A stretch of DNA of 23,699 nucleotides from ZC4RG20 sp036381515 (GTDB taxonomy: Bacteria > Pseudomonadota > Gammaproteobacteria > Steroidobacterales > Rariloculaceae), in NCBI GenBank assembly GCA_036381515.1, contig DASVCR010000076.1:1-23699 (forward strand), written 5' to 3'. Below are positions 1-7,563 of this stretch, piece after piece. The notes below the pieces were generated by a model. The model did not search any database, had not been told where the DNA came from, and worked only from the letters and a program-made list of their open reading frames with translations. Position numbers and translations under genes: made by a program. Every line of letters starts with the position of its first letter. Position 1 is the first letter of the stretch.

Positions 1-70
1 CTCGTTCTGCGCGAACTGCCCCTTGCTCGGGATCAAGCTCGTGAGGCTCAAAAGTCAGCGGAAACAGGGC

Positions 71-157
71 TGGTGCCGAGAGTCGGAGTCGAACCGACAC
101 GGGTTTTACCCCACCGGATTTTGAGTCCGGCGCGTCTACCAGTTCCGCCATCCCGGC
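71..157 (-). tRNA. tRNA-Leu (anticodon CAA)
   Basis: Read on the minus strand, this 87-nt stretch folds as a class II tRNA with a 7-bp acceptor stem (GCCGGGA with TCTCGGC, one G-U pair). It has a leucine-type D-arm, a long variable arm, a T-arm with GGTTCGACTCC, and an encoded 3' CCA at 73-71. The anticodon stem CCGGA/TCCGG encloses the loop CTCAAAA, giving anticodon CAA at 123-121, which reads UUG codons. A weak -10-like TAACAT lies upstream at 178-173 on the minus strand. A degenerate copy of the 5' half occurs at 832-873. Identity is firm; only the promoter is uncertain. Confidence 0.97.
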
Positions 158-831
158 CCTTTGGAGATCAGCATGTTAGCACACTCGGGGTCCGTGAAAG
201 TGTGCCAACGACATGCCGGTGTGCCACGGCGCCTCCACTATGGCGAGCGAAGTGTGCCAAATGTGCCGGCTGCCGATGCGTTCGGCAGCCGGCAATGGCC
301 GGCATCCTTTCGACATCCGCATTCACACCTTCTCACTTCGCCAGAACGGCCGCCAGCTTGGCGGCGCCTTCATGACGATGATCCACCCTTCCTTGTTATC
401 GAGACCACGTACGGAAAGTCAGAAACGCGCGTAGAACGCGCGATCCGAGCCGTCAACACTTTCCATCCATGTGCGTGCTGCACGGTGGAGTAGATGTCAT
501 TCCACGTCGCCCTTCGATCAATCGCGCCAGTGATCCGTATGGTGATCCATCCCTTGGTCGTCGGGCGAGGTGGCGGGCGAACCGTAATCTCGCCTCACAT
601 CTTGCGCAACCTGTCATGTCGCGCTTCTGTGAACCATTCTCCAAGCGTCGTGACTTCGCGGCGTAAGTTTGTTTTGTCAAGTCCGCCGACGTGGCAAATG
701 AGAGTCGTGATAGGCACTGCAACGGCTCATGCCGAGCGCCGTAATCCGTCGCTCGGTGACGGTTGTGATCGCGGCCCCGCCGCGCGCTGGCACAGCGGTG
801 CCCCGAGTTACGCCCCGTGCGGGCGCGGTCG
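158..831. other. Gene-poor interval between tRNA-Leu and its remnant
   Basis: I see no convincing gene here. The open frames on both strands are short, mutually overlapping, lack good ribosome binding sites and match no family I recognise. The base composition is visibly less GC-rich than the flanking genes; the line 361-420 hand-counts to 33 of 60 G+C. The interval contains a 13-bp perfect inverted repeat at 264-294 and a short direct repeat AGTGTGCCAA near 199 and 251. It may be eroded foreign DNA or ordinary spacer. Confidence 0.6.
264..294. repeat. 13-bp perfect inverted repeat (hairpin)
   Basis: TGCCGGCTGCCGA at 264-276 is followed by the 5-nt loop TGCGT and its exact reverse complement at 282-294. 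There is no T-run on either side, so it is not a classical intrinsic terminator. It could be a REP-like palindrome or a protein binding site. No flanking gene makes the function obvious. Confidence 0.75.
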
Positions 832-873
832 GGTTGTCGATTCCGGCACGTCTACCAGTCCCGCCATCCGGGG
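832..873 (-). pseudogene. Decayed 5' half of a tRNA-Leu
   Basis: On the minus strand this 42-nt segment aligns without gaps to the acceptor 5' strand, D-arm and anticodon arm of the intact tRNA-Leu at 116-157. I count 34 of 42 identities, including the block CGTCTACCAGT. The anticodon loop is changed and the 3' half is not recognisable beyond a short GGTGCC-like stretch near 816-821, so it cannot be a functional tRNA. It is either a decayed tandem duplicate or the scar of recombination or integration at the tRNA gene. Confidence 0.7.
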
Positions 874-894
874 AACCGCCGGCGCAGTCAGGAA

Positions 895-912
895 GCGGGC
901 TAGAATGCCCGC
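895..912 (+). promoter_or_regulatory. Putative queA promoter, -10 inside a 6-bp palindrome
   Basis: The hexamer TAGAAT (901-906), a good -10 element, is flanked exactly by GCGGGC (895-900) and GCCCGC (907-912). The queA ATG starts at 916, ten bases after the hexamer, so the transcript would be leaderless or nearly so, and no Shine-Dalgarno sequence is visible. No clear -35 is seen. The call rests on the hexamer and its position. Confidence 0.5.
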
Positions 913-915
913 CCC

Positions 916-2004
916 ATGGATCGCCGCGACTTCGCCTACGACCTCCCGCCCGAGCTGATCGCGCAGGCGCCGCTCCCCGAGCGGAGCTCGAGCCGCCTGC
1001 TCGTGCTCGACGGCGCAACCGGGCGCATCGAGGATCGACGCTTCCCGGACATCGTCGAGCTGCTCCGCGCGGGCGACCTGCTCGTGCTGAACGACACGCG
1101 CGTCGTGCCGGCGCGCCTGCACGGAAGGAAGCCGACCGGCGGCCGCGTCGAGATCCTGCTCGAGCGCGTGCTTGGGCCGCGAAGGGCGCGCGTGCAGCTC
1201 CGCGCGAGCAAGAGCCCGAAGGCCGGCACGCTGATCGAGCTCCCGGGCGGAGCGCGGGCGCGCGTCGAGGGCAGGGCGGGCGAGCTCTTCGACCTCGAGC
1301 TCGATCGGGAGGTCGAGCCGTATCTCGCAGCGCACGGCCAAGTGCCGCTGCCGCCTTATATCGACCGCGCGCCGGCCGACGAGGACCGCGAACGCTACCA
1401 GACGGTGTTCGCGCGGACGCCGGGCGCCGTCGCCGCGCCGACGGCGGGGCTTCACTTCGACGACGCGCTCTTCGCGCGCCTCGAAGCGCGCGGCGTCGAG
1501 CGCGCGTTCCTGACGCTGCACGTCGGGGCCGGGACGTTCGCGCCGGTCCGAACCGAGCAGATCGAGGCGCACCGGCTCCACCCTGAGTGGGTCTCCGTGC
1601 CGGCCGAGCTCTGCGCGCGCATTGCGCAGGCCCGAAGCCGCGGCGGCCGCGTCGTCGCCGTCGGCACGACGGCCGTGCGCGCGCTCGAGACCGCGGCCCT
1701 CGGCGGCCGGCTCGAGCCGTTCGAGGGCGAGACGGACCTTTTCATCTATCCGGGCTTCACGTTCCGTGTCGTCGACGCGCTCGTCACGAACTTCCACCTG
1801 CCCGAGTCGTCGTTGCTGATGCTCGTCGCGGCATTCGCGGGACGAGAACGGACGCTCGCGGCGTACAGGCACGCGGTGGCCGAGCGCTACCGATTCTTCT
1901 CTTACGGCGACGCGATGTTCGTGACGCCGGCCGATGAGGCACGTGCCGGCGCCGGCCGTGCCGAGCCGCGCGGGCCCGACGACGCGGAGACACATCACGG
2001 ATGA
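916..2004 (+). CDS. queA: S-adenosylmethionine:tRNA ribosyltransferase-isomerase QueA
   Basis: The 362-residue product (E. coli form about 356) transfers and isomerises the ribosyl moiety of SAM onto preQ1 at position 34 of tRNAs, giving epoxyqueuosine in the cytoplasm. The N-terminus DFAYDLPPELIAQAPLPERS is typical and supports the start at 916. Family blocks follow in order: VLNDTRVVPARL (57-68), GQVPLPPYI (141-149), AAPTAGLHF (173-181), LHVGAGTFAPV (201-211), AVGTTAVRALE (248-258), and near the C-terminus TNFHLPESSLLML and SYGDAMFV. The last residues form a poorly conserved tail. The stop overlaps the tgt start by 4 nt (ATGA), indicating translational coupling with the preceding enzyme of the same pathway. 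Confidence 0.97.
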   Translation: MDRRDFAYDLPPELIAQAPLPERSSSRLLVLDGATGRIEDRRFPDIVELLRAGDLLVLNDTRVVPARLHGRKPTGGRVEILLERVLGPRRARVQLRASKSPKAGTLIELPGGARARVEGRAGELFDLELDREVEPYLAAHGQVPLPPYIDRAPADEDRERYQTVFARTPGAVAAPTAGLHFDDALFARLEARGVERAFLTLHVGAGTFAPVRTEQIEAHRLHPEWVSVPAELCARIAQARSRGGRVVAVGTTAVRALETAALGGRLEPFEGETDLFIYPGFTFRVVDALVTNFHLPESSLLMLVAAFAGRERTLAAYRHAVAERYRFFSYGDAMFVTPADEARAGAGRAEPRGPDDAETHHG

Positions 2005-3140
2005 AATTCGAAGTCACGGCCCGGGACGGCGCCGCGCGGCGCGGACGGATCATCTTCGAGCGGGGCGTCGTCGACACGCCCGCGTTTATGCCCGTCGGGA
2101 CGTACGGCTCCGTGAAGGCGATGACGCCGGAGGAGCTCGAAGCGCTCGGCGCACAGATGATCCTCGGCAACACGTTCCACCTCATGCTCCGTCCCGGCAT
2201 CGAGGTCGTTCGCGCCCACGGCGGGCTGCATCGCTTCACGCACTGGGAGCGGCCGATCCTGACCGACTCGGGCGGCTTCCAGGTCTGGAGCCTCGAGAAG
2301 CTGCGCCGCGTGACCGAGACCGGCGTCGAGTTCCGCTCGCCGGTCGACGGGGCGAAGGTGCTCCTGACGCCCGAGTCGTCGATCGAGGTGCAGCACGCGC
2401 TCGGCTCCGACGTCGTCATGGTGTTCGACGAGTGCACGCCGTATCCCGCGAGCCGCGCGGACGCGCGTGCGTCGATGCTGTTGTCGCTGCGCTGGGCCGC
2501 GCGGAGCCGGAACGCGTTCGATCGGCTGAAGACGGCAGGCGACGCGGCGCTCTTCGGGATCGTGCAGGGCGGCGTGTACCCGGACCTGCGCCGCGAGTCG
2601 CTCGACGGCCTTCGCGCGATCGGCTTCGACGGCTATGCCGTCGGCGGCCTCGCGGTCGGCGAGCCCGAGGAGGAGCGGCTCGCGGTGCTCGAGGCGCTCG
2701 AGCCCGAGCTGCCGGCCGATCGGCCGCGCTACCTGATGGGCGTCGGCACGCCGTCGGACCTGATCGCGGCGGTGTCGCGCGGCATCGACATGTTCGATTG
2801 CGTGATGCCGACGCGGCACGCGCGGAACGGCCAGCTCTTCACGAGCGAAGGCGTGCTGAACATCCGCAACAGCCGCTTCCGCACGGACACGGGCCCGATC
2901 GACCCGAGCTGCGATTGCTACGCGTGCCGTCACTACTCGCGGGCCTACGTGCGGCATTTGCAGCAGTGCAACGAGATCGTCGGTGCGAGGCTCGCGACGA
3001 TCCATAACCTCAGGTTCTACGCGGTGTGGATGGCCCGGATCCGCGCGGCGATCGAGCAGGGCCGGCTCGCGGAGCTTGCCCTGGAGGCGGCCCGGCTCGC
3101 GGCCCGCGCGCCGAACCAGCCGGGCGATGCTATGTCATAA
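2001..3140 (+). CDS. tgt: tRNA-guanine transglycosylase (queuine tRNA-ribosyltransferase)
   Basis: The 379-residue enzyme exchanges G34 for preQ1 in tRNAs with GUN anticodons, immediately before the QueA step. The TIM-barrel catalytic residues are present: D89 in TDSGGFQ (general acid/base), D143 in VFDEC, and the nucleophile D266 in DMFDCVMPTR. The structural zinc site is complete: C304 and C306 in CDCYAC, C309, and H335 in ATIHNLRFY. The start ATG overlaps the queA stop. The stop codon itself overlaps a likely promoter for yajC. The queA-tgt-yajC-secD-secF order is conserved in gammaproteobacteria. Confidence 0.98.
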   Translation: MKFEVTARDGAARRGRIIFERGVVDTPAFMPVGTYGSVKAMTPEELEALGAQMILGNTFHLMLRPGIEVVRAHGGLHRFTHWERPILTDSGGFQVWSLEKLRRVTETGVEFRSPVDGAKVLLTPESSIEVQHALGSDVVMVFDECTPYPASRADARASMLLSLRWAARSRNAFDRLKTAGDAALFGIVQGGVYPDLRRESLDGLRAIGFDGYAVGGLAVGEPEEERLAVLEALEPELPADRPRYLMGVGTPSDLIAAVSRGIDMFDCVMPTRHARNGQLFTSEGVLNIRNSRFRTDTGPIDPSCDCYACRHYSRAYVRHLQQCNEIVGARLATIHNLRFYAVWMARIRAAIEQGRLAELALEAARLAARAPNQPGDAMS

Positions 3141-3141
3141 T
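3133..3141 (+). promoter_or_regulatory. Putative extended -10 promoter for yajC-secDF
   Basis: TGTCATAAT reads as an extended -10 (TGn plus CATAAT, 3136-3141). It overlaps the tgt stop codon and lies about 50 nt before the yajC start. No -35 hexamer is evident, as expected for extended -10 promoters. It would give yajC-secD-secF transcription independent of queA-tgt. Confidence 0.45.
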
Positions 3142-3194
3142 GCTGGCCCTCACGCGGCCGCCGGGGCCGCGGTCATGTGGAATCAAGGCAGAGC

Positions 3195-3536
3195 ATGGAA
3201 TTTCTGACCCGCTTTCTGATCGATGATGCATGGGCTCAGGGGCAGGGTGCGCAGCCCGAGACTTCGATCATGGGCTTCCTCCCGCTGATCCTGCTCATCG
3301 TGATCTTCTACTTCCTGCTGATCCGCCCGCAAACGAAGCGGCAGAAGGAGCACCGCGCGATGATCGAGGCGCTCGGCAGCGGGGACGAGGTGATCACCGG
3401 CGGCGGGCTGCTCGGCAAGATCAAGGAGGTCGGCGATCAGTACGTTACGGTCGAGTTCGCCGACAACGTCACGATGAAGGTCCAGAAGAACACGATCGCC
3501 GCGGTCGTGCCGAAGGGGACGATGAAGAGCATCTGA
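3195..3536 (+). CDS. yajC: Sec translocon accessory subunit YajC
   Basis: The 113-residue protein (E. coli 110) is a single-pass inner-membrane component of the SecDF-YajC complex that supports SecYEG-dependent export. A short N-terminal stretch ending AQGQGAQPETS precedes a membrane segment at about residues 26-44 (GFLPLILLIVIFYFLLIRP). A cytoplasmic domain follows with QTKRQKEHRAM, GDEVITGGGLLGKI and VQKNTIAAVVPKG. I chose ATG 3195 because AAGG at 3185-3188 sits six bases before it. An in-frame GTG at 3177 would add six residues. secD follows after a 75-bp gap. Confidence 0.95.
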   Translation: MEFLTRFLIDDAWAQGQGAQPETSIMGFLPLILLIVIFYFLLIRPQTKRQKEHRAMIEALGSGDEVITGGGLLGKIKEVGDQYVTVEFADNVTMKVQKNTIAAVVPKGTMKSI

Positions 3537-3611
3537 CCGCGGGCGAACGAAGGCGCCGCGTACGCGCGAGGCGCGGAGAAATCCTTTGAACCAGCAAGCA
3601 GCTAGACGCCG

Positions 3612-5549
3612 ATGAACCGGTATCCGACTTGGGTCAACGTCCTCGTGCTCGTGATTTGCGTGGCGAGCGTGATCCTCGCTTTGCCGAACTTTTTCGGGGA
3701 CGATCCCGCCCTGCACGTGTCGGAGTCGGACGGCTCGCCGGTCGCGTCGACGACGGTGGAGCGGATCGAAGCGGTGCTCGACGAGGCGCAGATCCCGTAT
3801 CTCTCCGCCGAGATCGAGGACACGGCCGCGCTCGTGCGCTTCCCGACCGTCGAGGCGCAGCTTCGCGCGAACGACGTGCTGCGCGACGCGTTGCCGGACA
3901 ACGTGATCGCGCTCACGCTCGCTGCGCGCACGCCGCCGTTCCTCGCCGCGATCGGCTTGAAGCCGATGGCGCTCGGCCTCGACCTCAGGGGCGGCGTGCA
4001 CTTCCTCTACCAGGTCGATATCGACGCCGCGATCGAGCAGCTCCTCACGTCCTACGAGTCGGACCTTCGAAGCCAGCTGCGCGAGAACGACATTCGCGGC
4101 TCCGTGCGCGCCGAGCGCGACCGTCTCGTCGTGACGCTCGCGAACGAGTCGGACGTCGAGCGTGCGACCGAGCTCGTCCGCAAGCTCGACGAAGGCACGC
4201 AGATCGCGCTGACCGAGCGGCTGCTCATCGAGCGCACGACGATCGACGGACGTCCGGCGCTGATCGTCCGGCCGTCCGAGCAGGTGATCGCGGAGCGGCA
4301 GGAGTTCGCGATCCAGCAGAACACGACGACGCTGCGGAACCGCGTGGATGCGCTCGGCGTGGCCGAGCCCGTCGTGCAGCAGCAAGGCATGGACCGGATC
4401 CTCGTGCAGCTTCCGGGCATTCAGGACCCGGCCCAGGCCGAGCGCGTGCTCGGCGCGACGGCGACGCTCGAGTTCCGTCTCGTCGACTACGAGAGCGACC
4501 TTTTCGACGCCGCGCAGCGCCAGCGCGCGCCGATCGGCTCGGAGCTGTTCCGCTGCGCGGATTCGATCGCTAACTCCGCGTTCTGCGCACCGGGCCCGGA
4601 CGGGAAGGCCTACACGCTGCTGCGCCGTGAGGTGATTGCGTCCGGCGACATGCTGACGGACGCGACGCCCGGCTATTCGCAGGGCACGCCCGCGGTGAAC
4701 GTGCGGCTCAACTCGCAGGGCGGCCGACGGATGCTGAGCACGACGCAGGCGAACCTGAACCGTCCGATGGCGGTGCTGATGATCGAGGAAACGCCGCGCC
4801 TGGTCGAGCGCGGCGGTGAGCAGATCATCGAGACCGAAAGCGAAGAGCGCGTGATCAACATCGCGACGATCCGCGGCGTCTTCTCGACGAACTTCGAGAT
4901 CACGGGGCTTACGCCGTTCGAGGCGCAGGACCTCGCGCTGCTGCTGCGCTCCGGCGCGCTCGCGACGCCGATCTTCAAGATCGAGGAGCGCACGATCGGC
5001 CCGAGCCTCGGCCAGGACAACATCGAGCGCGGACGCAATGCGGTCATCGTCGGCTTCCTCCTGGTCGTCGGGTTCATGGCGCTCGTCTACCGCGTGTTCG
5101 GCCTGATCGCGAACGCCGCCCTCCTGATGAACCTCGTGATGCTCGTTGCGCTGATGTCGCTGCTGCAGGCGACGCTGACGCTGCCCGGCATCGCCGGCAT
5201 CGTGCTGACGCTCGGCATGGCGGTCGACGCGAACGTGCTGATCAACGAGCGCATCCGCGAGGAGCTCAAAAACGGGGTTTCGCCGCAGGCGGCGATCCGC
5301 GCGGGCTACGAGAAGGCGTTCTCGAGCATCGCGGACGGCAACATCACCACGCTGATCGCGGGCCTCGTGCTGTTTGCGTTCGGCACGGGGCCGATCAAAG
5401 GCTTCGCCGTCACGCTGTCGCTCGGTATCGTGACGTCGATGTTCACGGCGATCGTCGGCACGCGCGTGCTCGTGAACCTCATCTACGGCCGGCGTCAGCA
5501 GGTCAAACACTTGCCCATCGGGATCAGCACCAGCCATGCAGCTACTTGA
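3612..5549 (+). CDS. secD: Protein translocase subunit SecD
   Basis: The 645-residue RND-family inner-membrane protein uses the proton-motive force with SecF to pull exported proteins into the periplasm. The N-terminus MNRYPTWVNV starts the first membrane helix, ending near ALPNFFGDDPA. A large periplasmic region contains the signature GLDLRGGVHFL at 122-132. The last ~170 residues hold five membrane helices with GMAVDANVLINERIREE; the conserved Asp near residue 539 is the expected proton-relay residue. It is slightly longer than the 615-residue E. coli form. It overlaps secF by 14 nt, so the two are probably translationally coupled. Confidence 0.98.
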   Translation: MNRYPTWVNVLVLVICVASVILALPNFFGDDPALHVSESDGSPVASTTVERIEAVLDEAQIPYLSAEIEDTAALVRFPTVEAQLRANDVLRDALPDNVIALTLAARTPPFLAAIGLKPMALGLDLRGGVHFLYQVDIDAAIEQLLTSYESDLRSQLRENDIRGSVRAERDRLVVTLANESDVERATELVRKLDEGTQIALTERLLIERTTIDGRPALIVRPSEQVIAERQEFAIQQNTTTLRNRVDALGVAEPVVQQQGMDRILVQLPGIQDPAQAERVLGATATLEFRLVDYESDLFDAAQRQRAPIGSELFRCADSIANSAFCAPGPDGKAYTLLRREVIASGDMLTDATPGYSQGTPAVNVRLNSQGGRRMLSTTQANLNRPMAVLMIEETPRLVERGGEQIIETESEERVINIATIRGVFSTNFEITGLTPFEAQDLALLLRSGALATPIFKIEERTIGPSLGQDNIERGRNAVIVGFLLVVGFMALVYRVFGLIANAALLMNLVMLVALMSLLQATLTLPGIAGIVLTLGMAVDANVLINERIREELKNGVSPQAAIRAGYEKAFSSIADGNITTLIAGLVLFAFGTGPIKGFAVTLSLGIVTSMFTAIVGTRVLVNLIYGRRQQVKHLPIGISTSHAAT

Positions 5550-6468
5550 CAAGACGCCCTCGATCAATTTCGTCGGGCACATGCGCCCGGCGCTCATCCT
5601 GTCGGCGATCCTGGTGCTGATCTCGATCGCCAGCCTCGCGGTTAAGGGGCTCAACTACGGCCTCGACTTCACGGGCGGCGTGGTGCTCGAGGTGACCTAC
5701 AGCGGGCCGGTCGAGCTGAACGACGTGCGCGCGGCGCTCGAGGAGGCAGGCTACGAGGAGGTGGTCGTGCAGACGTTCGGCTCGGCGTCGGACGTCATGA
5801 TCCGGCTGCCTCCGGTCGAGGACGCCGCGGCCGGAGCGACGCTCGGCAACGAGGTGTTGGCCGTGCTGCGCATGCAGGACCCGAACGTCAGGCTGCAGCG
5901 CAACGAGTTCGTCGGACCGCAGGTCGGCGAGGACCTGTCCGAGCAGGGCGCGCTCGCGATGCTGTTCGCGGCGATCATGATCTTCATCTACGTGATGCTG
6001 CGGTTCCGGTGGAAGTTCTCCGTCGGCGCGCTCGTGGCGCTCGTCCACGACGTGCTCATCACGGTCGGCTTTTTCTCGGTGTTCGGCCTGACGGTCGACC
6101 TTTCGGCGCTCGCGTCAATCCTCGCCGTGATCGGTTACTCGCTGAACGACACGGTCGTCATCTACGACCGGATCCGCGAGAACTTCCGCACGATGCGCCG
6201 CAACACGACGGTCGAGATCGTCAATCGCTCGCTGAACGAGACGCTCGCGCGCACGTTGATCACGGGCCCGACGTCGCTGCTCGTGCTGTTCGCGCTCTTG
6301 TTCCTCGCCGGCGAGACGCTATTCGCGTTCTCCATTGCGTTGGTCGTGGGCATCCTCGTCGGCACGTACTCGTCGATCTACGTCGGCGGCGCGGCCGTCA
6401 TCTACCTCAACGTCGCGCCGGCGGACATGGTCCCGCCGAAGCGCGAGGAGGTCGACGCGCTGCCGTGA
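5536..6468 (+). CDS. secF: Protein translocase subunit SecF
   Basis: The 310-residue partner of SecD (E. coli 323) has a first membrane helix at about 17-36. The family signature GLDFTGG is at 42-48, followed by a short periplasmic P1-like domain and five C-terminal helices. The SecF blocks LVHDVLITVGFF, YSLNDTVVIYDRIREN and LNETLARTLITG are intact. The start lies inside the end of secD. Transcription probably ends in the large inverted repeat at 6511-6627 before convergent suhB. Confidence 0.98.
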   Translation: MQLLDKTPSINFVGHMRPALILSAILVLISIASLAVKGLNYGLDFTGGVVLEVTYSGPVELNDVRAALEEAGYEEVVVQTFGSASDVMIRLPPVEDAAAGATLGNEVLAVLRMQDPNVRLQRNEFVGPQVGEDLSEQGALAMLFAAIMIFIYVMLRFRWKFSVGALVALVHDVLITVGFFSVFGLTVDLSALASILAVIGYSLNDTVVIYDRIRENFRTMRRNTTVEIVNRSLNETLARTLITGPTSLLVLFALLFLAGETLFAFSIALVVGILVGTYSSIYVGGAAVIYLNVAPADMVPPKREEVDALP

Positions 6469-6510
6469 CGCACGGGAGCTTCTAAGAGCAGTTCACGGAG
6501 GTCCCCGCAG

Positions 6511-6627
6511 GGAGCGTGCCGGAAGGATGGCCTTCACGAGGCACGCCGGAAGTGCATCCCTGCGACTCGGCGTCGGCCATCCCTGGCCGACGACGGCCTC
6601 GTGAAGGTCATCCTTCCGGCACGCTCC
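6511..6627. repeat. Large cloverleaf-like inverted repeat between secF and suhB
   Basis: The 32-bp left arm (6511-6542) is the reverse complement of the right arm (6596-6627) at 31 of 32 positions, the exception allowing a G-U pair. The 53-nt interior contains a perfect 9-bp hairpin (CGTCGGCCA, loop TCCC, TGGCCGACG; 6571-6592) and a smaller GCA-TCCC-TGC hairpin. An alternative pairing joins CACGCCGGA (6542-6550) with TCCGGCGTG (6629-6637). It lies between convergent genes and could act as a bidirectional terminator, though it lacks T-runs. A mobile-element origin (MITE-like) is possible but unproven. Confidence 0.85.
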
Positions 6628-6696
6628 TTCCGGCGTGTCTCGGGAAGAGCGGTACCGAAGCCCTGCTCCGGTTGCGCAGACCTTAGAGCCAGTGAA

Positions 6697-7488
6697 TCAG
6701 AGATCGCGCGCGTACGGCGCGAGGAGGCGAGACAGCGCCGCGTAGATCTTCGGGTTCCCGGCGACGACGTTGCCCGACTCGAGGTAGCGATCCGATCCGT
6801 GAAAGTCGCTGATGCGGCCGCCCGCCTCGCGGATGATCAGCGCGCCGGCCGCGATGTCCCACTTGCTGAGGCCGAGCTCCCAGAACCCGTCGACGCGCCC
6901 CGCCGCGACGTAGCAGAGGTCGAGCGCCGCGGAGCCGGGGCGCCGCACGCCCGAGCTCTCGAGCATCACCGCGCGCAGCATCTCGAGGTAGCGGTCGACC
7001 CGCTCGTCGCTGATCCGATACGGGAAGCCGGTCGCGATCAGGCTGCCGGAGAGGTGCTGCCTGCGGCTCACGCGGATGCGCCGCCCGTCGAGCTGCGCGC
7101 CTTCGCCGCGCGTCGCGGTGAAGATTTCCTGCCGCAGCGGATCGTAGACGACCGCGTGCTGGAGCTCCCCGCGGTGCGCGACGGCGATCGACACCGCGAA
7201 CACCGGGAAGCCGTGCATGTAGTTCGTCGTCCCGTCGAGGGGATCGATGATCCACGTGTATTCGTGCTCGCCGACCGCGCCGCGCTCCTCGGCGAGGATC
7301 GCGTGATCGGGGTAGTGGTCCTTGATGATGCCGACGATCGTCTCTTCAGCGAGCAGATCGACCTGCGTGACGTAGTCGTGCCGCCCCTTATCCGTGATCT
7401 GCAGCGTGTCGAGCTGGTTCCATTGGCGAATCATCAGCTCGCCGGCGCGCCGGGCTGCGCGTATTCCGATGTTGACCATGCCGTGCAT
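6697..7488 (-). CDS. suhB: Inositol-1-monophosphatase / Nus factor SuhB
   Basis: The 263-residue protein (E. coli 267) belongs to the Mg2+-dependent inositol monophosphatase family. In E. coli SuhB also joins the rRNA antitermination complex. Metal-site motifs are present: E67-E68 in LAEER, D82-P-L-D85-G-T in IDPLDGTTNY, and W210-D211 in KWDIAAG. The start at 7488 gives MHGMVNIGIRAARRAG, matching the family N-terminus; a longer upstream reading frame is not supported. It is divergent from trmJ with 75 bp between the two starts, where -10-like hexamers for both strands overlap. suhB next to trmJ is the E. coli arrangement. Confidence 0.97.
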   Translation of the reverse strand: MHGMVNIGIRAARRAGELMIRQWNQLDTLQITDKGRHDYVTQVDLLAEETIVGIIKDHYPDHAILAEERGAVGEHEYTWIIDPLDGTTNYMHGFPVFAVSIAVAHRGELQHAVVYDPLRQEIFTATRGEGAQLDGRRIRVSRRQHLSGSLIATGFPYRISDERVDRYLEMLRAVMLESSGVRRPGSAALDLCYVAAGRVDGFWELGLSKWDIAAGALIIREAGGRISDFHGSDRYLESGNVVAGNPKIYAALSRLLAPYARDL

Positions 7489-7503
7489 AACGGGGGCGCA
7501 GCG

Positions 7504-7511
7504 TAGAATAG
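7504..7511. promoter_or_regulatory. Overlapping divergent -10 elements for suhB and trmJ
   Basis: TAGAAT at 7504-7509 is a good plus-strand -10 for trmJ. On the minus strand TATTCT (7511-7506) is a weaker -10 for suhB, 17 bases before its ATG. The two hexamers overlap, so the two directions may compete for polymerase. No strong -35 was identified for either. Confidence 0.4.
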
Positions 7512-7563
7512 TCGGCCGTCGGTGACAATTCGCGAAAACCGCGTTTTCGGGTCCGCGCGCCTC

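Noticed and set aside
494..958. 154-residue plus-strand frame in the tRNA-queA interval
   Set aside because: It lacks a recognisable domain and ribosome binding site, overlaps the tRNA remnant and the queA start, and competes with equally long frames on the other strand.
3183..5654. 823-residue open frame on the minus strand across yajC-secD
   Set aside because: It is the antisense shadow of well-supported genes. Stop-free antisense frames are expected at this GC content, and the translation is Arg/Asp/His-rich low complexity with no family match.
6601..7506. 301-residue plus-strand open frame opposite suhB
   Set aside because: It runs antisense to suhB and starts inside the inverted repeat, with no ribosome binding site or recognisable domain.
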